Position numbers and translations under genes: made by a program | Assembly: GCF_001684975.1 (NCBI RefSeq) | Contig: NZ_MAYH01000023.1 | Location: forward strand, 434,001-498,000 | Length of the DNA: 64,000 bases | Source: Chryseobacterium artocarpi | GTDB taxonomy: Bacteria; Bacteroidota; Bacteroidia; Flavobacteriales; Weeksellaceae | Reading direction: 5' to 3' | The notes under the pieces: model-generated | What the model was told of the DNA's origin: nothing | The model's input: only the letters and a program-made list of their open reading frames with translations | The model's database searches: none | Shown: in pieces, positions 53,582 through 63,170 of the stretch | Layout: each line of letters begins with the position of its first letter | How positions within the stretch are numbered: position 1 is the first letter of the stretch

Positions 53582-56500
53582 TTACTCGGCTAAATTGATC
53601 TCTTCTTTTTTAATAGGCTTGATCTTTTCCTGTATGGTTTCAAAAATCACATACAATACCGGAATTACAAAAAGTCCTAAGATGGTTCCTATCAATAATC
53701 CAATAGCGGCACCAGTTGCAATAGACCTGTTACCTACAGCTCCAATTCCGCTCGCCAATACCAATGGCAATAGACCAAAGATAAAAGCGAATGATGTCAT
53801 TAGAATAGGTCTTACCCTAGCTTTAGCTGCATTGATAGCTGACATAACGATCGTTTCACCATGATGTCTTCTCTGAACAGCAAATTCTACAATAAGGATC
53901 GCATTTTTTGCCAGTAGTCCTACCAACATGATCAGAGCGATCTGGAAGTAAATATTATTTTCCAAGCCCATCACTTTCTGTCCTAAATAAGCTCCCATTA
54001 CCCCTAAAGGAAGAGAAATTACAACAACCAGCGGAAGGATATAACTTTCATACTGTGCGGAAAGAATAAAGTATACAAAGATCAAACTTAATGCGAAGAT
54101 CAACAGGGTTTGAGATCCTGAATTTAATTCTTCTCTCGTCAATCCGGTAAATTCTACTGCATAGTTTTGGTTCAAGGTTTCGTTGGCTACCTGCTGTACA
54201 GCGGTAATAGCATCCCCGGAACTATATCCTTCAGAGTTTGCTCCCGTTACTTTCACGGATGTAAATAAGTTATAACGGCTTACAGATTGTGGTCCGTATG
54301 CTTTTGTTAATGTTACAAACTGTGAAATTGGTGACATGATTCCTGAACCTGTTCTTATATAAAGTTCGTTTAGGTTTTCAATATTCTTTCTGTTCTCAGG
54401 AAGAGCCTGAACCATAACTCTGAACTGTTTACCATACTTAGTAAAGTCGGCAGTATAAATACCTCCAATATACCCCTGCATAGTAGCTAAAATATCATTT
54501 ACAGAAACCCCAAGCTGTTTAGCTAACGGAACATTAATTTCCATCTGATACTGAGGGTATCTTGTATTGAATGATGTTTGTGCAAACTGAATTTCCGGTC
54601 TCTGCATCAGCTTGCCGATAAATTCATTTGTTTTATTATCCAGATCAGCATAGTCTCCACCTGATTTGTCCAGCAATACCATTTCAAAACCTGCACTACT
54701 ACCAAAACCTGGTACACTTGGCGGTTGGAAGAATACTACTTTAGCATCAGGAACTGCTCCTACAATTCCGAATAATTTTTTGGTGATATCTTCAGAAGTC
54801 TGTCCGTCTTTTTTTCTTTCTTCGAAAGGTTTTAGTTTCACAAAGGCAAGACCGTTGTTACTTCCGTTTCCTGATAAAAATCCTCTACCAGTAGAAATAG
54901 TCACGTTTTGTACTCCCGGAACTTTCATAGCTTTAGCCTGAAGAGTTTTCAAGGCATTGTAAGTTCTTTCCATAGAAGCCCCCGGAGGAAGCTGAACATC
55001 TGTAAAGATAATTCCTCTGTCTTCTGTAGGTACAAATCCTTTCTTCATACTGCTGCTAGCCCAGAATAAAATACCTCCGGTAACCGCGAAAATAATCAGC
55101 GTTACCCATTTATGTCTTAAAAGAAATACAAATCCTCTTCCGTAACGTTCAGTAGTTGTTTTAAAAGCAATATTGAACTTATAGAAAAACTTCTGTAGAA
55201 TGTTTAAGTTTTGATACTCTTTATGATGCTCTGCGTGCGGTTTTAAGAATAATGAACATAAAACCGGGCTCAGCGTTAATGCATTAATCGCAGAAATAAT
55301 GATAGCAATGATCAGCGTAATACCAAACTGCTGATAGAATACCCCTGTAGGTCCCGTAATGAAAGTCACTGGGATAAATACAGCCGCCATTACCAAAGTA
55401 ATAGAGATAATAGCCCCTGTAATCTCGTCCATTGCTTCTACCGTTGCTTTTTTCGCATCAGAAATACCATGCTCCATCTTCGCATGGACTGCCTCGACGA
55501 CTACAATCGCGTCATCCACCACAATACCAATGGCAAGTACCAATGCAAATAATGTTAAGAGGTTCAATGAATATCCGAAAAGATTCAGGAAGAAGAATGC
55601 CCCGACAATAGATACCGGAACCGCAATCGCCGGAATCAGAGTAGATCTGAAATCCTGAAGGAATATATATACTACGATAAATACCAGAATAAAGGCTTCA
55701 ATCAGGGTATGTACTACCTTTTCAATAGATGCCTCAAGGAATTCATTGGTATCAAAGTTAAAAGTATACTTGATTCCCTGTGGAAAAGTACCCTCTGCTG
55801 ACTTTAGATAAGCTTTGATATTTTTAATAATCTCCTGTGCGTTGGATCCAGGAGTCTGGAAGATCCCCATACTGATGGAAGGACTGTTTCCGTTTTCACC
55901 GATTCCTGTGTAAGACTGACCGGCAAGCTCTACTTTGGCAACATCTTTCAGCATCAGGTTTTGTCCGTTTGCCAGAGCTTTGATGATGATATTATCGTAC
56001 TGTTCTTTATCGTTAAATTTACCTACATATTTGATAATATATTCAAAAGAACTACCACTGTTTTGTCCGATAGAACCAGCTGCAGCTTCCCTACTTTGTT
56101 CATTAATAGCATTAGTAACATCTGTAGGAGTTACACTGTAGGCAGCCATTTTAGCTGGATCCAGCCAGATTCTCATTGAGTAATTTTTACCTCCGAAAAC
56201 GTTGGCATCTCCTACACCATTTACCCTTTTAAGGTTTGGAATAATGTTGATATTCAAAAAGTTCTGAAGATATACATCATCAAGATCTTTATTTTCAGAA
56301 TAGAAAGACATATACATCAGGGCACTGGTCTGCTGCTTCTGAGTTACAACCCCTGAACGCGTTACCTCGGATGGTAAAAGAGGCGTAGCTCTTGCCACAC
56401 GGTTCTGAACGTTTACCGCGGCAATATCCGGGTCTATTCCTTGCTTAAAGAAAACCTGAATCTGAGCAGAACCATCGTTTCCGGCACTGGAAGTAATATA

Positions 56501-56728
56501 ATCCATACCTTCCACCCCGTTGATCTGTTCTTCCAAAGGTACTACTACACTCTTCATCACCGTTTCAGCATTGGCTCCCGTATAGTTTGCGGAAACACTC
56601 ACTGTAGGCGGTGCAATATCCGGATACTGTGTAACCGGTAACGAGATCAGTCCTAGCACACCGAGAATCACAATCAAAATTGAGATTACGGTAGATAAAA
56701 CCGGTCTGTTAATAAAGTTTTTTATCAT
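53582..56728 (-). CDS. RND multidrug efflux permease, HAE1/AcrB type
   Basis: 1048 residues, full length. MIKNFINRPVLSTVISILIVILG is helix 1; the proton-relay Asp pair is in IGIVVDDAIVVVEAVHAKME (helix 4) and the relay Lys in GLLAKNAILIVEFAVQRR (helix 10). The porter domains show NVQNRVARATPLLPSEV and the AcrB-like FKPLP..-type region as PPSVPGFGSSAGFE. It exports hydrophobic compounds from the inner membrane with the adaptor and channel of this operon. The start codon overlaps the adaptor's stop codon by one base. Confidence 0.96.
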   Translation of the reverse strand: MIKNFINRPVLSTVISILIVILGVLGLISLPVTQYPDIAPPTVSVSANYTGANAETVMKSVVVPLEEQINGVEGMDYITSSAGNDGSAQIQVFFKQGIDPDIAAVNVQNRVARATPLLPSEVTRSGVVTQKQQTSALMYMSFYSENKDLDDVYLQNFLNINIIPNLKRVNGVGDANVFGGKNYSMRIWLDPAKMAAYSVTPTDVTNAINEQSREAAAGSIGQNSGSSFEYIIKYVGKFNDKEQYDNIIIKALANGQNLMLKDVAKVELAGQSYTGIGENGNSPSISMGIFQTPGSNAQEIIKNIKAYLKSAEGTFPQGIKYTFNFDTNEFLEASIEKVVHTLIEAFILVFIVVYIFLQDFRSTLIPAIAVPVSIVGAFFFLNLFGYSLNLLTLFALVLAIGIVVDDAIVVVEAVHAKMEHGISDAKKATVEAMDEITGAIISITLVMAAVFIPVTFITGPTGVFYQQFGITLIIAIIISAINALTLSPVLCSLFLKPHAEHHKEYQNLNILQKFFYKFNIAFKTTTERYGRGFVFLLRHKWVTLIIFAVTGGILFWASSSMKKGFVPTEDRGIIFTDVQLPPGASMERTYNALKTLQAKAMKVPGVQNVTISTGRGFLSGNGSNNGLAFVKLKPFEERKKDGQTSEDITKKLFGIVGAVPDAKVVFFQPPSVPGFGSSAGFEMVLLDKSGGDYADLDNKTNEFIGKLMQRPEIQFAQTSFNTRYPQYQMEINVPLAKQLGVSVNDILATMQGYIGGIYTADFTKYGKQFRVMVQALPENRKNIENLNELYIRTGSGIMSPISQFVTLTKAYGPQSVSRYNLFTSVKVTGANSEGYSSGDAITAVQQVANETLNQNYAVEFTGLTREELNSGSQTLLIFALSLIFVYFILSAQYESYILPLVVVISLPLGVMGAYLGQKVMGLENNIYFQIALIMLVGLLAKNAILIVEFAVQRRHHGETIVMSAINAAKARVRPILMTSFAFIFGLLPLVLASGIGAVGNRSIATGAAIGLLIGTILGLFVIPVLYVIFETIQEKIKPIKKEEINLAE

Positions 56729-57915
56729 TAGAATTTCGGTTTTATTGATTGAACAAGACTATCCATTTTAATTGGCTTCGGTTTTACTGCTGTTCCAGGT
56801 TTAAGACCTCCGATTCCGGCTGCAATAACTTTTTCACCTTTATTAACTCCTGATTTGATAAGAGCTAAATTGTCAATTCTGTCAATAACATTGACAACAA
56901 CATTTCTGGCAGTATCTCCTTTTTCTACTTTGTAAACGTAAACAATACCTTGTTGTTCATAAGTAGCACTTTCCGGAACTACCAATACATTATCATAATG
57001 CTGAGGGAATCTGATCGTACCACTGTTACCGTTACTCAATAATTTTTGAGCATTAGGGAATGCAACTCTGAACTGAATAGTTCCAGTAGTTGGATCTATC
57101 TGACCTGTAATCGCTTCAATTCTTCCTTTTTCAGGATAAAGGCTTCCGTTGGCTAACTGAAGCTCTACCATTGGTAAGTTTTTGATTTTCTCAGGCATAG
57201 AAGCTCCCGGAGCTTTTTCAAGGAAATTGAAATATTCTTTTTCATTCATGGCAAAATAGGCAAAGATCTCAGAAGTATCCGAAATCGTTGTCAGTGGTGT
57301 CTGATCAGACGGTCCCACCAAACTTCCTACTTTTAATGGAAGTCTTCCAATCACCCCAGAAATAGGAGCTCGGATGATAGAATATTCAATATTCGCTTCT
57401 ACTCCTTTATAATTGGCTTCAGCTTGCCTTTTTGCAGCATGTGCCTGTTGTAATTGAGCCTGAGCTTGAGCTAACTGAGCCTGAGCCGATTGTAACTGTA
57501 CGTTACTGATAATGTTTTTCTGAACCAGCGGTTTTAGTTTATTCACTTCTACCTGTGCAGCATTTACAGAAGCCTGCGCAGCAGCAATACTGGATTCAGC
57601 AGCACCAATTCCTGCTTTGGAAGCAGCAGCATTTTCGGTAAGGATATTGGTTTCCAGACGGAACAATGGTTGTCCTTTGGTAACATATTGTCCTTCATCT
57701 ACCAATAGCTGGGTGATATATCCCTGTATTTTAGCACGTACATCATTGTTTACCCTACCTTGAATGGTTGCCGGGAAAGTCTGATAACCTACTATATTTT
57801 TTGACTCCACAGAAACAACAGGATATGGCTTGGCACCATCCTGTTTTGGAGCTTCTTTTTTGCAGGCTGTGAGTGAGAGCGCTGCAATCGAAAGTATAAC
57901 TAGCTTATTATTCAT
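56728..57915 (-). CDS. RND efflux periplasmic adaptor, AcrA/MexA type
   Basis: 395 residues. Lipoprotein signal LSIAALSLTACKKEAP. The lipoyl half-motifs (IQGYITQLLVDEGQYVTKGQPLFRL, YSIIRAPISGVIGRLPLKVGSLV) flank a long coiled-coil hairpin rich in Ala/Gln (LQSAQAQLAQAQAQLQQAHA). A beta-barrel and membrane-proximal domain follow (GTIRFPQHYDNVLVVPESAT). It joins the pump to the outer-membrane channel. Confidence 0.95.
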   Translation of the reverse strand: MNNKLVILSIAALSLTACKKEAPKQDGAKPYPVVSVESKNIVGYQTFPATIQGRVNNDVRAKIQGYITQLLVDEGQYVTKGQPLFRLETNILTENAAASKAGIGAAESSIAAAQASVNAAQVEVNKLKPLVQKNIISNVQLQSAQAQLAQAQAQLQQAHAAKRQAEANYKGVEANIEYSIIRAPISGVIGRLPLKVGSLVGPSDQTPLTTISDTSEIFAYFAMNEKEYFNFLEKAPGASMPEKIKNLPMVELQLANGSLYPEKGRIEAITGQIDPTTGTIQFRVAFPNAQKLLSNGNSGTIRFPQHYDNVLVVPESATYEQQGIVYVYKVEKGDTARNVVVNVIDRIDNLALIKSGVNKGEKVIAAGIGGLKPGTAVKPKPIKMDSLVQSIKPKF

Positions 57916-57916
57916 T

Positions 57917-58372
57917 TTATAGTTTATTAAGAGATTCCTGAATATTTTCTATGTTTTTATTTAAGAGTGCTTTGTAAACTTCTATTCTTTCATTGTATCC
58001 ATCGTCTTTACTTTTTTTAAAATTGTTTAAATCATCTAATAGTTTTAATTCGTCCTGCATTTTCTGGACAATCTTCTCGAATCGAATTTTCTTGTATTCA
58101 TCATTGATGAAAAAATATCGTTTCCGCTCATCCATCTTATTGTGATCTACGATGAGCTGCGCATTTAGCAATAATGAAATACTTGTGGAAACGGAACTTT
58201 TGCTTGCGGAGAGCACTTCAACAAACTCGTCAAAAGTAATTCCTACTTTCTCATAATCAAAAAGAAGGTAGGAATAGATTTTTGAAGCTAAAGGAGGTAA
58301 GCTGAACACGGTGCCATAAAACTTTACGGCATCCTGAAAAATTTTTTCATCAATTTCTATACTTTGGTGCAT
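57917..58372 (-). CDS. GbsR/MarR-type transcriptional regulator
   Basis: 151 residues. FYGTVFSLPPLASKIYSYLLFDYEKVGITFDEFVEVLSASKSSVSTSISLLLNA is a winged-helix of the GbsR type; MDERKRYFFIN is the wing. The C-terminal helices (KIVQKMQDELKLLDDLNNFK) would dimerise. It heads the RND operon with a 1-base gap to the adaptor gene and is most probably its local repressor. Confidence 0.87.
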   Translation of the reverse strand: MHQSIEIDEKIFQDAVKFYGTVFSLPPLASKIYSYLLFDYEKVGITFDEFVEVLSASKSSVSTSISLLLNAQLIVDHNKMDERKRYFFINDEYKKIRFEKIVQKMQDELKLLDDLNNFKKSKDDGYNERIEVYKALLNKNIENIQESLNKL

Positions 58373-58488
58373 AATATAAAAATTTGAACAAATGTAAAAA
58401 TTAGTTCAGAACCAAACGAACAAAGCTGATAGACATTATAAATACACGGCGTTTTAAAAATTCAATGAAAGTTGATTTAACTTTTTGC

Positions 58489-59001
58489 CTAAATAATAAT
58501 CTTCTCAAAAGCCTTTCTCATTCCGTCCTTTAAAAGAACCTCTCCACAATAGGAATATCCTTTACCTTCCAGAATCTTCAGCATAGCAATATTGTCATGG
58601 TTAGTGTCTACCTTTACACTCTGAATTCCATGTGATTTCGTAAAATCTTCAATGTGATCAAATAGTTTTTTTACCATTCCCTGCCCGGCAAATTTTTCAT
58701 CTATAGCGACTCTGTGAACAACTACAAATTCTCCGTTGCTCAGCCATGCCCCTTCTATTTTACTATATGCCGGTTCGTCATTCAGGATAAGAGCTGCATA
58801 TACAGCAATTTCTCCATCTACTGTCAGAACGTATCCAAATTCTTTAGCAATATCACTTTCTACCGTATCAAGATTGGGATAACCATTTTGCCATTGTGTA
58901 CTTCCATCTTGCCTTCTTCTTTCAATAGACTGCTGAATGATTCCCCAAATAATGTTTCTGTCTTCAATTTCCGCTTTTCTTAGTTTGATTTCTGGATTCA
59001 T
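58489..59001 (-). CDS. GNAT-family N-acetyltransferase
   Basis: 170 residues. VVHRVAIDEKFAGQGMVKKLFDHIEDFTKSHGIQSVKVDTNHDNIAMLKILEGKGYSYCGEV contains the complete acetyl-CoA-binding motif A (V-A-x-x-x-x-x-x-G-Q-G) and the later N-x-x-x-x-x-x-x-x-x-G-Y segment. Substrate unknown; single gene. Confidence 0.88.
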   Translation of the reverse strand: MNPEIKLRKAEIEDRNIIWGIIQQSIERRRQDGSTQWQNGYPNLDTVESDIAKEFGYVLTVDGEIAVYAALILNDEPAYSKIEGAWLSNGEFVVVHRVAIDEKFAGQGMVKKLFDHIEDFTKSHGIQSVKVDTNHDNIAMLKILEGKGYSYCGEVLLKDGMRKAFEKIII

Positions 59002-59103
59002 GTTCTAGATTTTGATTAAAAAAATAAAGTTTAAAGAATAGTTCTTCAAGTCATCTTTTAAACATTTATTTTTTTAATAATTTAATGATTAATTTAATTA
59101 AAA

Positions 59104-59135
59104 AACCGAAAATTAATTAAAATTAATTTTCGGTT
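59104..59135 (-). terminator. Terminator of the DUF2007 gene
   Basis: AACCGAAAATTAATT pairs perfectly with AATTAATTTTCGGTT (15 base pairs, 2-base loop), and a T-run follows on the minus strand. Confidence 0.8.
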
Positions 59136-59171
59136 CGAAGTAGTAAAATTTAAAATTATGAAATTGTTTTA

Positions 59172-59399
59172 TTAATTTTCATTTTGTTGAAGATAAGCAT
59201 CAATAATTTCAAATGCTTTCTTCTCATCTTCCAGATCTACCATTACCTTTAGCGATGTCGCAGTAGGGGTTGTAGTAAATGTCAGATAGTTATTTTCAAC
59301 GGTATTTGTAATTTGTGCGTCATCCAATTTAGACTTAACCAACTGAATTTCTGAAGGGTTATCACTTTCATATACTGATACTCTCGTACTTCTTTCCAT
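59172..59399 (-). CDS. DUF2007 domain protein
   Basis: 75 residues. VSVYESDNPSEIQLVKSKLDDAQITNTVEN and KVMVDLEDEKKAFEIIDAYL match the small DUF2007 ferredoxin-like fold ('putative signal-transducing protein'), whose role is not established. It lies 61 bases downstream of lat and may share its transcript. Confidence 0.82.
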   Translation of the reverse strand: MERSTRVSVYESDNPSEIQLVKSKLDDAQITNTVENNYLTFTTTPTATSLKVMVDLEDEKKAFEIIDAYLQQNEN

Positions 59400-59460
59400 A
59401 TTCTAATTGTTTGAGTATCTAAATTTACAATGTTTTTTTGAAAATTACAAATCTTTGGTT

Positions 59461-60786
59461 TTAAATTTTATTAATATTATTTTCGATTTTGTCTAATGCC
59501 AGCTGAATTTCTTCTTTGGTAACGTTCAGGTGTGGTCTGAAACGTAAAGACTGATCTCCACATGGAAGAATGATCAATCCGTCATTGAATAATTCGGTCA
59601 TCATCTTATTTCTATCTTCACCTGATGGCAGGTCGATAGCACACATCAATCCTCTACCTCTTGCATTAGAAATTTTCTCAGGATACTTTTCAGCAAGTCC
59701 TTTTAAGCTTTCTAATAAGAAATCTCCTACTACTCTTGCATTTTCAACAAGGTTTTCTTTTTCGATCACTTCCATTACCAATTGGAAACGAAGCATATCA
59801 ATAAAGTTACCTCCGAATGTAGAGTTGATTCTTGAGCTTTCTCTGAAAACGTTGTTTGGAACTTCGTCAAATTTCTCTTTATTGGCTAATACACCACAAA
59901 CCTGAGCTTTTTTACCGAAAGAAATAATATCCGGTTTAGCTGTAAAGTGTTGGAACGCCCACATTTTTCCTGTAATCGCGATTCCGGTCTGAACTTCATC
60001 AAAAATTAGTAAGATTTCATTGTCGTCACAGATTCTTCTTAATCCTAATAGGAATTCATCTCTGAAATGGTTGTCACCACCTTCTGCCTGAATAGGTTCG
60101 ATGATGATACAAGCTACTTTATCAGGGTTCATTAAGATCGCTTCTTCAATCTGTACTAAAGCTAATTGCTCGTTTTTGATTGTTTCTGCAAGATTCTCTT
60201 CTGTAATCGGGAACGATAATTTCGGATTTAAGATTCTAGGCCATTTGAACATTGGAAAATATTGGTATTTCCTTGGATCTGAAGTATTTGTTAAACTTAA
60301 AGTATAACCACTTCTTCCGTGGAAAGCCTGCTTGAAGTGAATACAGATTCCTGCTTCAGTTTCAATTCCTTTTGCAAAATTCTTGCGAGTTTTCCAGTCG
60401 AAGCAAGCTTTCATAGCGTTTTCAACTCCTAAAGTTCCACCTTCAATAAAGAAAGCATATTGTAATTCTTCAGGAATAACTACTCTTTCGAATACTTCTA
60501 AAAACTGAGCATATTCTTCTGAATAAACGTCAGCAAGGGTTGGCTTATTAACAGCCATTCTTCCCAACCATTCTGATCTTTCTACAAGATACGGGTGGTT
60601 GTACCCGATGGAAGCTGATGCAAACATAGAGAACATATCCAGATACTCTCTGTCTGTAAGTTTATCATAAAGCCATGACCCGTGAGATTTTTCAATATCC
60701 ATCACGAAATCAAAACCGTCTGCCAACACATGTTTTCCAACTGTTTCTTTAACTTTATTTGCTTGTATATCTAATGTGTGTTCCAT
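59461..60786 (-). CDS. lat: L-lysine 6-transaminase
   Basis: 441 residues, class III PLP aminotransferase. LTDREYLDMFSMFASASIGYNHP and FFIEGGTLGVENAMKACFDW are typical of the lysine 6-transaminase branch; LLIFDEVQTGIAITGKMWAF holds the PLP Asp, and IISFGKKAQVCGVLA the Schiff-base Lys. It converts lysine and 2-oxoglutarate to 2-aminoadipate 6-semialdehyde and glutamate. The neighbouring aldehyde dehydrogenase is a fitting next step. Confidence 0.92.
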   Translation of the reverse strand: MEHTLDIQANKVKETVGKHVLADGFDFVMDIEKSHGSWLYDKLTDREYLDMFSMFASASIGYNHPYLVERSEWLGRMAVNKPTLADVYSEEYAQFLEVFERVVIPEELQYAFFIEGGTLGVENAMKACFDWKTRKNFAKGIETEAGICIHFKQAFHGRSGYTLSLTNTSDPRKYQYFPMFKWPRILNPKLSFPITEENLAETIKNEQLALVQIEEAILMNPDKVACIIIEPIQAEGGDNHFRDEFLLGLRRICDDNEILLIFDEVQTGIAITGKMWAFQHFTAKPDIISFGKKAQVCGVLANKEKFDEVPNNVFRESSRINSTFGGNFIDMLRFQLVMEVIEKENLVENARVVGDFLLESLKGLAEKYPEKISNARGRGLMCAIDLPSGEDRNKMMTELFNDGLIILPCGDQSLRFRPHLNVTKEEIQLALDKIENNINKI

Positions 60787-60897
60787 AATAAATTGTTGTG
60801 TGATTTAATAAGTGAATGATTAAACGATCAAAAGCTGAGCATTCAATCATTCAGGTTATTAAGTTTTGTAGTTTTTTTAATGCTTTAAGTAAAGCTT

Positions 60898-62448
60898 TTA
60901 TAAATCAAATTTAATTCCTTGTGCTAAAGGAAGTTGTGCGGTGTAATTTATAGTATTAGTTTGTCTTCTCATATAATACTTCCAGGCATCAGATCCTGAC
61001 TCTCTACCACCTCCGGTTTCTTTCTCACCTCCGAAAGCTCCACCGATCTCAGCTCCTGAAGTACCAATATTTACGTTGGCAATACCACAATCTGAACCTG
61101 CATGAGAAAGGAATAATTCAGCTTCTCTAAGGTTTTGCGTCATGATTGCTGAAGAAAGTCCTTGAGGAACATCATTCTGAATAGCGATAGCTTCCTCCAA
61201 CGTTTTGTATTTGATTAAATATAAGATAGGTGCAAATGTTTCATGCTGAACAATCTCGTAAGAGTTCTTTACTTCTGCAACGCATGGTTTAACATAGCAT
61301 CCTGATTCGTATTCTTTTCCAGTTAAAACTCCGCCTTCAACAGCGAATTTACCACCTTCTTTTTTACATTTCTTGATAGATTCTTCATACTGGTTTACAG
61401 CATCAACATCGATAAGTGGTCCTACGTGGTTGGCTTCATCTAATGGATTTCCGATCTTTAATTGTCCGTAAGCTTTTACTAATCTTGACTTCACTTCATC
61501 ATAAACATCTTCGTGAATGATCAGTCTTCTTGTAGAAGTACATCTTTGCCCAGCAGTTCCTACCGCTCCGAAAACGGCTCCGATAATAGACATGTTAAGG
61601 TCTGCTTCTTTTGTAATGATGATCGCGTTGTTTCCTCCTAATTCAAGGATTGATTTTCCGAATCTTTCTGCTACTTTAGAAGAAACCATTCTTCCTACTC
61701 TTGTAGAACCTGTGAAAGATACTAATGCTACTCTCTTATCATCTACTAGTTTCTGTCCGATCTCATGATCTGCAACCAATACACTTGAAATTCCTTCTGA
61801 AAGGTTATTTTCTTTCAAAACTTCATTCATGATGTTCTGACATGCAATTGCACAAAGCGGAGTTTTCTCTGATGGTTTCCAAATGGTAACGTTACCACAG
61901 ATCCACGCTAAAGCTGTATTCCAAGACCATACTGCTACCGGGAAGTTGAACGCTGTAATAATACCTACCACTCCAAGCGGGTGATATTGTTCGTACATTC
62001 TGTGACCTGGTCTTTCTGAGTGCATTGTATACCCCTGAAGCTGTCTTGAAAGACCTACTGCAAAATCGCAGATATCAATCATTTCCTGAACTTCTCCAAG
62101 ACCTTCTTGTAATGATTTACCCATTTCGTAAGAAACAAGTTTTCCAAGATCATCCTTATATTCTCTTAATTTTAAACCAAGCTGTCTTACGATTTCTCCT
62201 CTTTTAGGAGCCGGAATCAGCCTGAATTCCTGAAATGCTTTTTGAGCTGTTTCAATTACTTTGTCATAATCACTTTCTCCGGAAGTCTTTACTTTTGCGA
62301 TTAGCTTTCCGTCCACAGGAGAGATACTTTCTATCGTCTTTCCTGAAGCGAAATATTTACCGCCCACTGAAGTCCCTTTATTCTCTTCTTTAATACCAAG
62401 GTTTTTGAGTGTCTTTTCGATTCCGAAATCCTTTACTTTTTTTGACAT
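60898..62448 (-). CDS. Aldehyde dehydrogenase, aminoadipate-semialdehyde type
   Basis: 516 residues. NAD-dependent ALDH fold: VGIITAFNFPVAVWSWNTALAWICGN, VSFTGSTRVGRMV, SILELGGNNAIII (catalytic Glu), GTAGQRCTSTRRL (catalytic Cys), ETFAPILYLIKY, GAEIGGAFGGEKETGGGRESGSDAWK. This is the ALDH7 (antiquitin/AmaB-like) type that oxidises aminoadipate semialdehyde. Next to lat it completes lysine to 2-aminoadipate conversion; 111 bases separate the genes. Confidence 0.9.
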   Translation of the reverse strand: MSKKVKDFGIEKTLKNLGIKEENKGTSVGGKYFASGKTIESISPVDGKLIAKVKTSGESDYDKVIETAQKAFQEFRLIPAPKRGEIVRQLGLKLREYKDDLGKLVSYEMGKSLQEGLGEVQEMIDICDFAVGLSRQLQGYTMHSERPGHRMYEQYHPLGVVGIITAFNFPVAVWSWNTALAWICGNVTIWKPSEKTPLCAIACQNIMNEVLKENNLSEGISSVLVADHEIGQKLVDDKRVALVSFTGSTRVGRMVSSKVAERFGKSILELGGNNAIIITKEADLNMSIIGAVFGAVGTAGQRCTSTRRLIIHEDVYDEVKSRLVKAYGQLKIGNPLDEANHVGPLIDVDAVNQYEESIKKCKKEGGKFAVEGGVLTGKEYESGCYVKPCVAEVKNSYEIVQHETFAPILYLIKYKTLEEAIAIQNDVPQGLSSAIMTQNLREAELFLSHAGSDCGIANVNIGTSGAEIGGAFGGEKETGGGRESGSDAWKYYMRRQTNTINYTAQLPLAQGIKFDL

Positions 62449-62565
62449 AAAATCTTACTTTTCGTTCTCTCTAAAGATAAAAATATTATGCGAACCTCAA
62501 AACTTTAATTTTTATCTTGTTTTTTATTTGGACTAATTATAAACATGCTTATCTTTGTAGGGTAA

Positions 62566-62573
62566 TAATTTTG
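62566..62573 (+). promoter_or_regulatory. Possible -7 element of the gene at 62584
   Basis: TAATTTTG, an exact TAnnTTTG match, 10 bases before the ATG; no TTTG at the -33 distance. Confidence 0.45.
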
Positions 62574-62583
62574 ACATTCACCA

Positions 62584-62733
62584 ATGGAAAATTCACAAGA
62601 AAATAACTCAAAGTTTAAAAAATGGTTCAAGCGTGTAGGATGGGCAGGGTTTGCTTTCTTTACCATTAAAGGCTTGATTTGGCTCGTAATATTCTACTTT
62701 GGAGCAGATACTCTTCAAAGTTGTATGAAATAA
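62584..62733 (+). CDS. Small membrane protein
   Basis: 49 residues, translated by hand: MENSQENNSKFKKWFKRVGW, then a helix AGFAFFTIKGLIWLVIFYFG and the tail ADTLQSCMK. One membrane helix preceded by a basic stretch, so the N-terminus is probably inside. A -7 element lies just ahead and a strong terminator just after, which argues for a real gene. Function unknown. Confidence 0.7.
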   Translation: MENSQENNSKFKKWFKRVGWAGFAFFTIKGLIWLVIFYFGADTLQSCMK

Positions 62734-62735
62734 AA

Positions 62736-62761
62736 AAAGCAGAGAAAAATTTCTCTGCTTT
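62736..62761 (+). terminator. Terminator
   Basis: AAAGCAGAGAAA pairs with TTTCTCTGCTTT (12 base pairs, 2-base loop), followed by CTTTTTTGG, directly after the small membrane protein gene. Confidence 0.85.
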
Positions 62762-62922
62762 CTTTTTTGGTAAGGTTAATTGAATTGTTATTTATTCATT
62801 GAAGCGTTCAAAATTCACCTCTTTTTTGCATTTTATATAATTTGAAATTTGGTAAAAACAAATTATTTTGATGTCTGAATCTTCCGAAAACGCCTTTTAA
62901 TCCTTAAAATTTGTCTTCCTAA

Positions 62923-63111
62923 TCACTCTTTCTTTTTTCTTCCTGAATTGACAAGGCTCTGATGCAGCAGGTATTCAATCTGACCGTTTACACTTCTGAA
63001 CTCATCATTTGCCCATTTTTCGAGGAGTTTATAGGTAGACTCATCTATCCTTATAACAAAGGATTTCTTCCCTTTGTTTTCCGAAGTGTTCTGAGCTTTT
63101 TCTGATTTCAT
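62923..63111 (-). CDS. Arc-type ribbon-helix-helix protein
   Basis: 62 residues. KKSFVIRIDESTYKLLEKWANDEFRSVNGQIEYLLHQSL is a typical Arc/MetJ-like ribbon-helix-helix: a short strand that reads the DNA major groove, then two helices. The tail is basic (SGRKKKE). It lies 59 bases downstream of the SPFH gene on the same strand, an arrangement I recall from other Bacteroidota, and may be co-transcribed with it. Confidence 0.82.
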   Translation of the reverse strand: MKSEKAQNTSENKGKKSFVIRIDESTYKLLEKWANDEFRSVNGQIEYLLHQSLVNSGRKKKE

Positions 63112-63170
63112 CTTTTAAGTTTAAAAATTTAAATACGTTTACTTTCGCATTCAAATATTGATTATTATTC

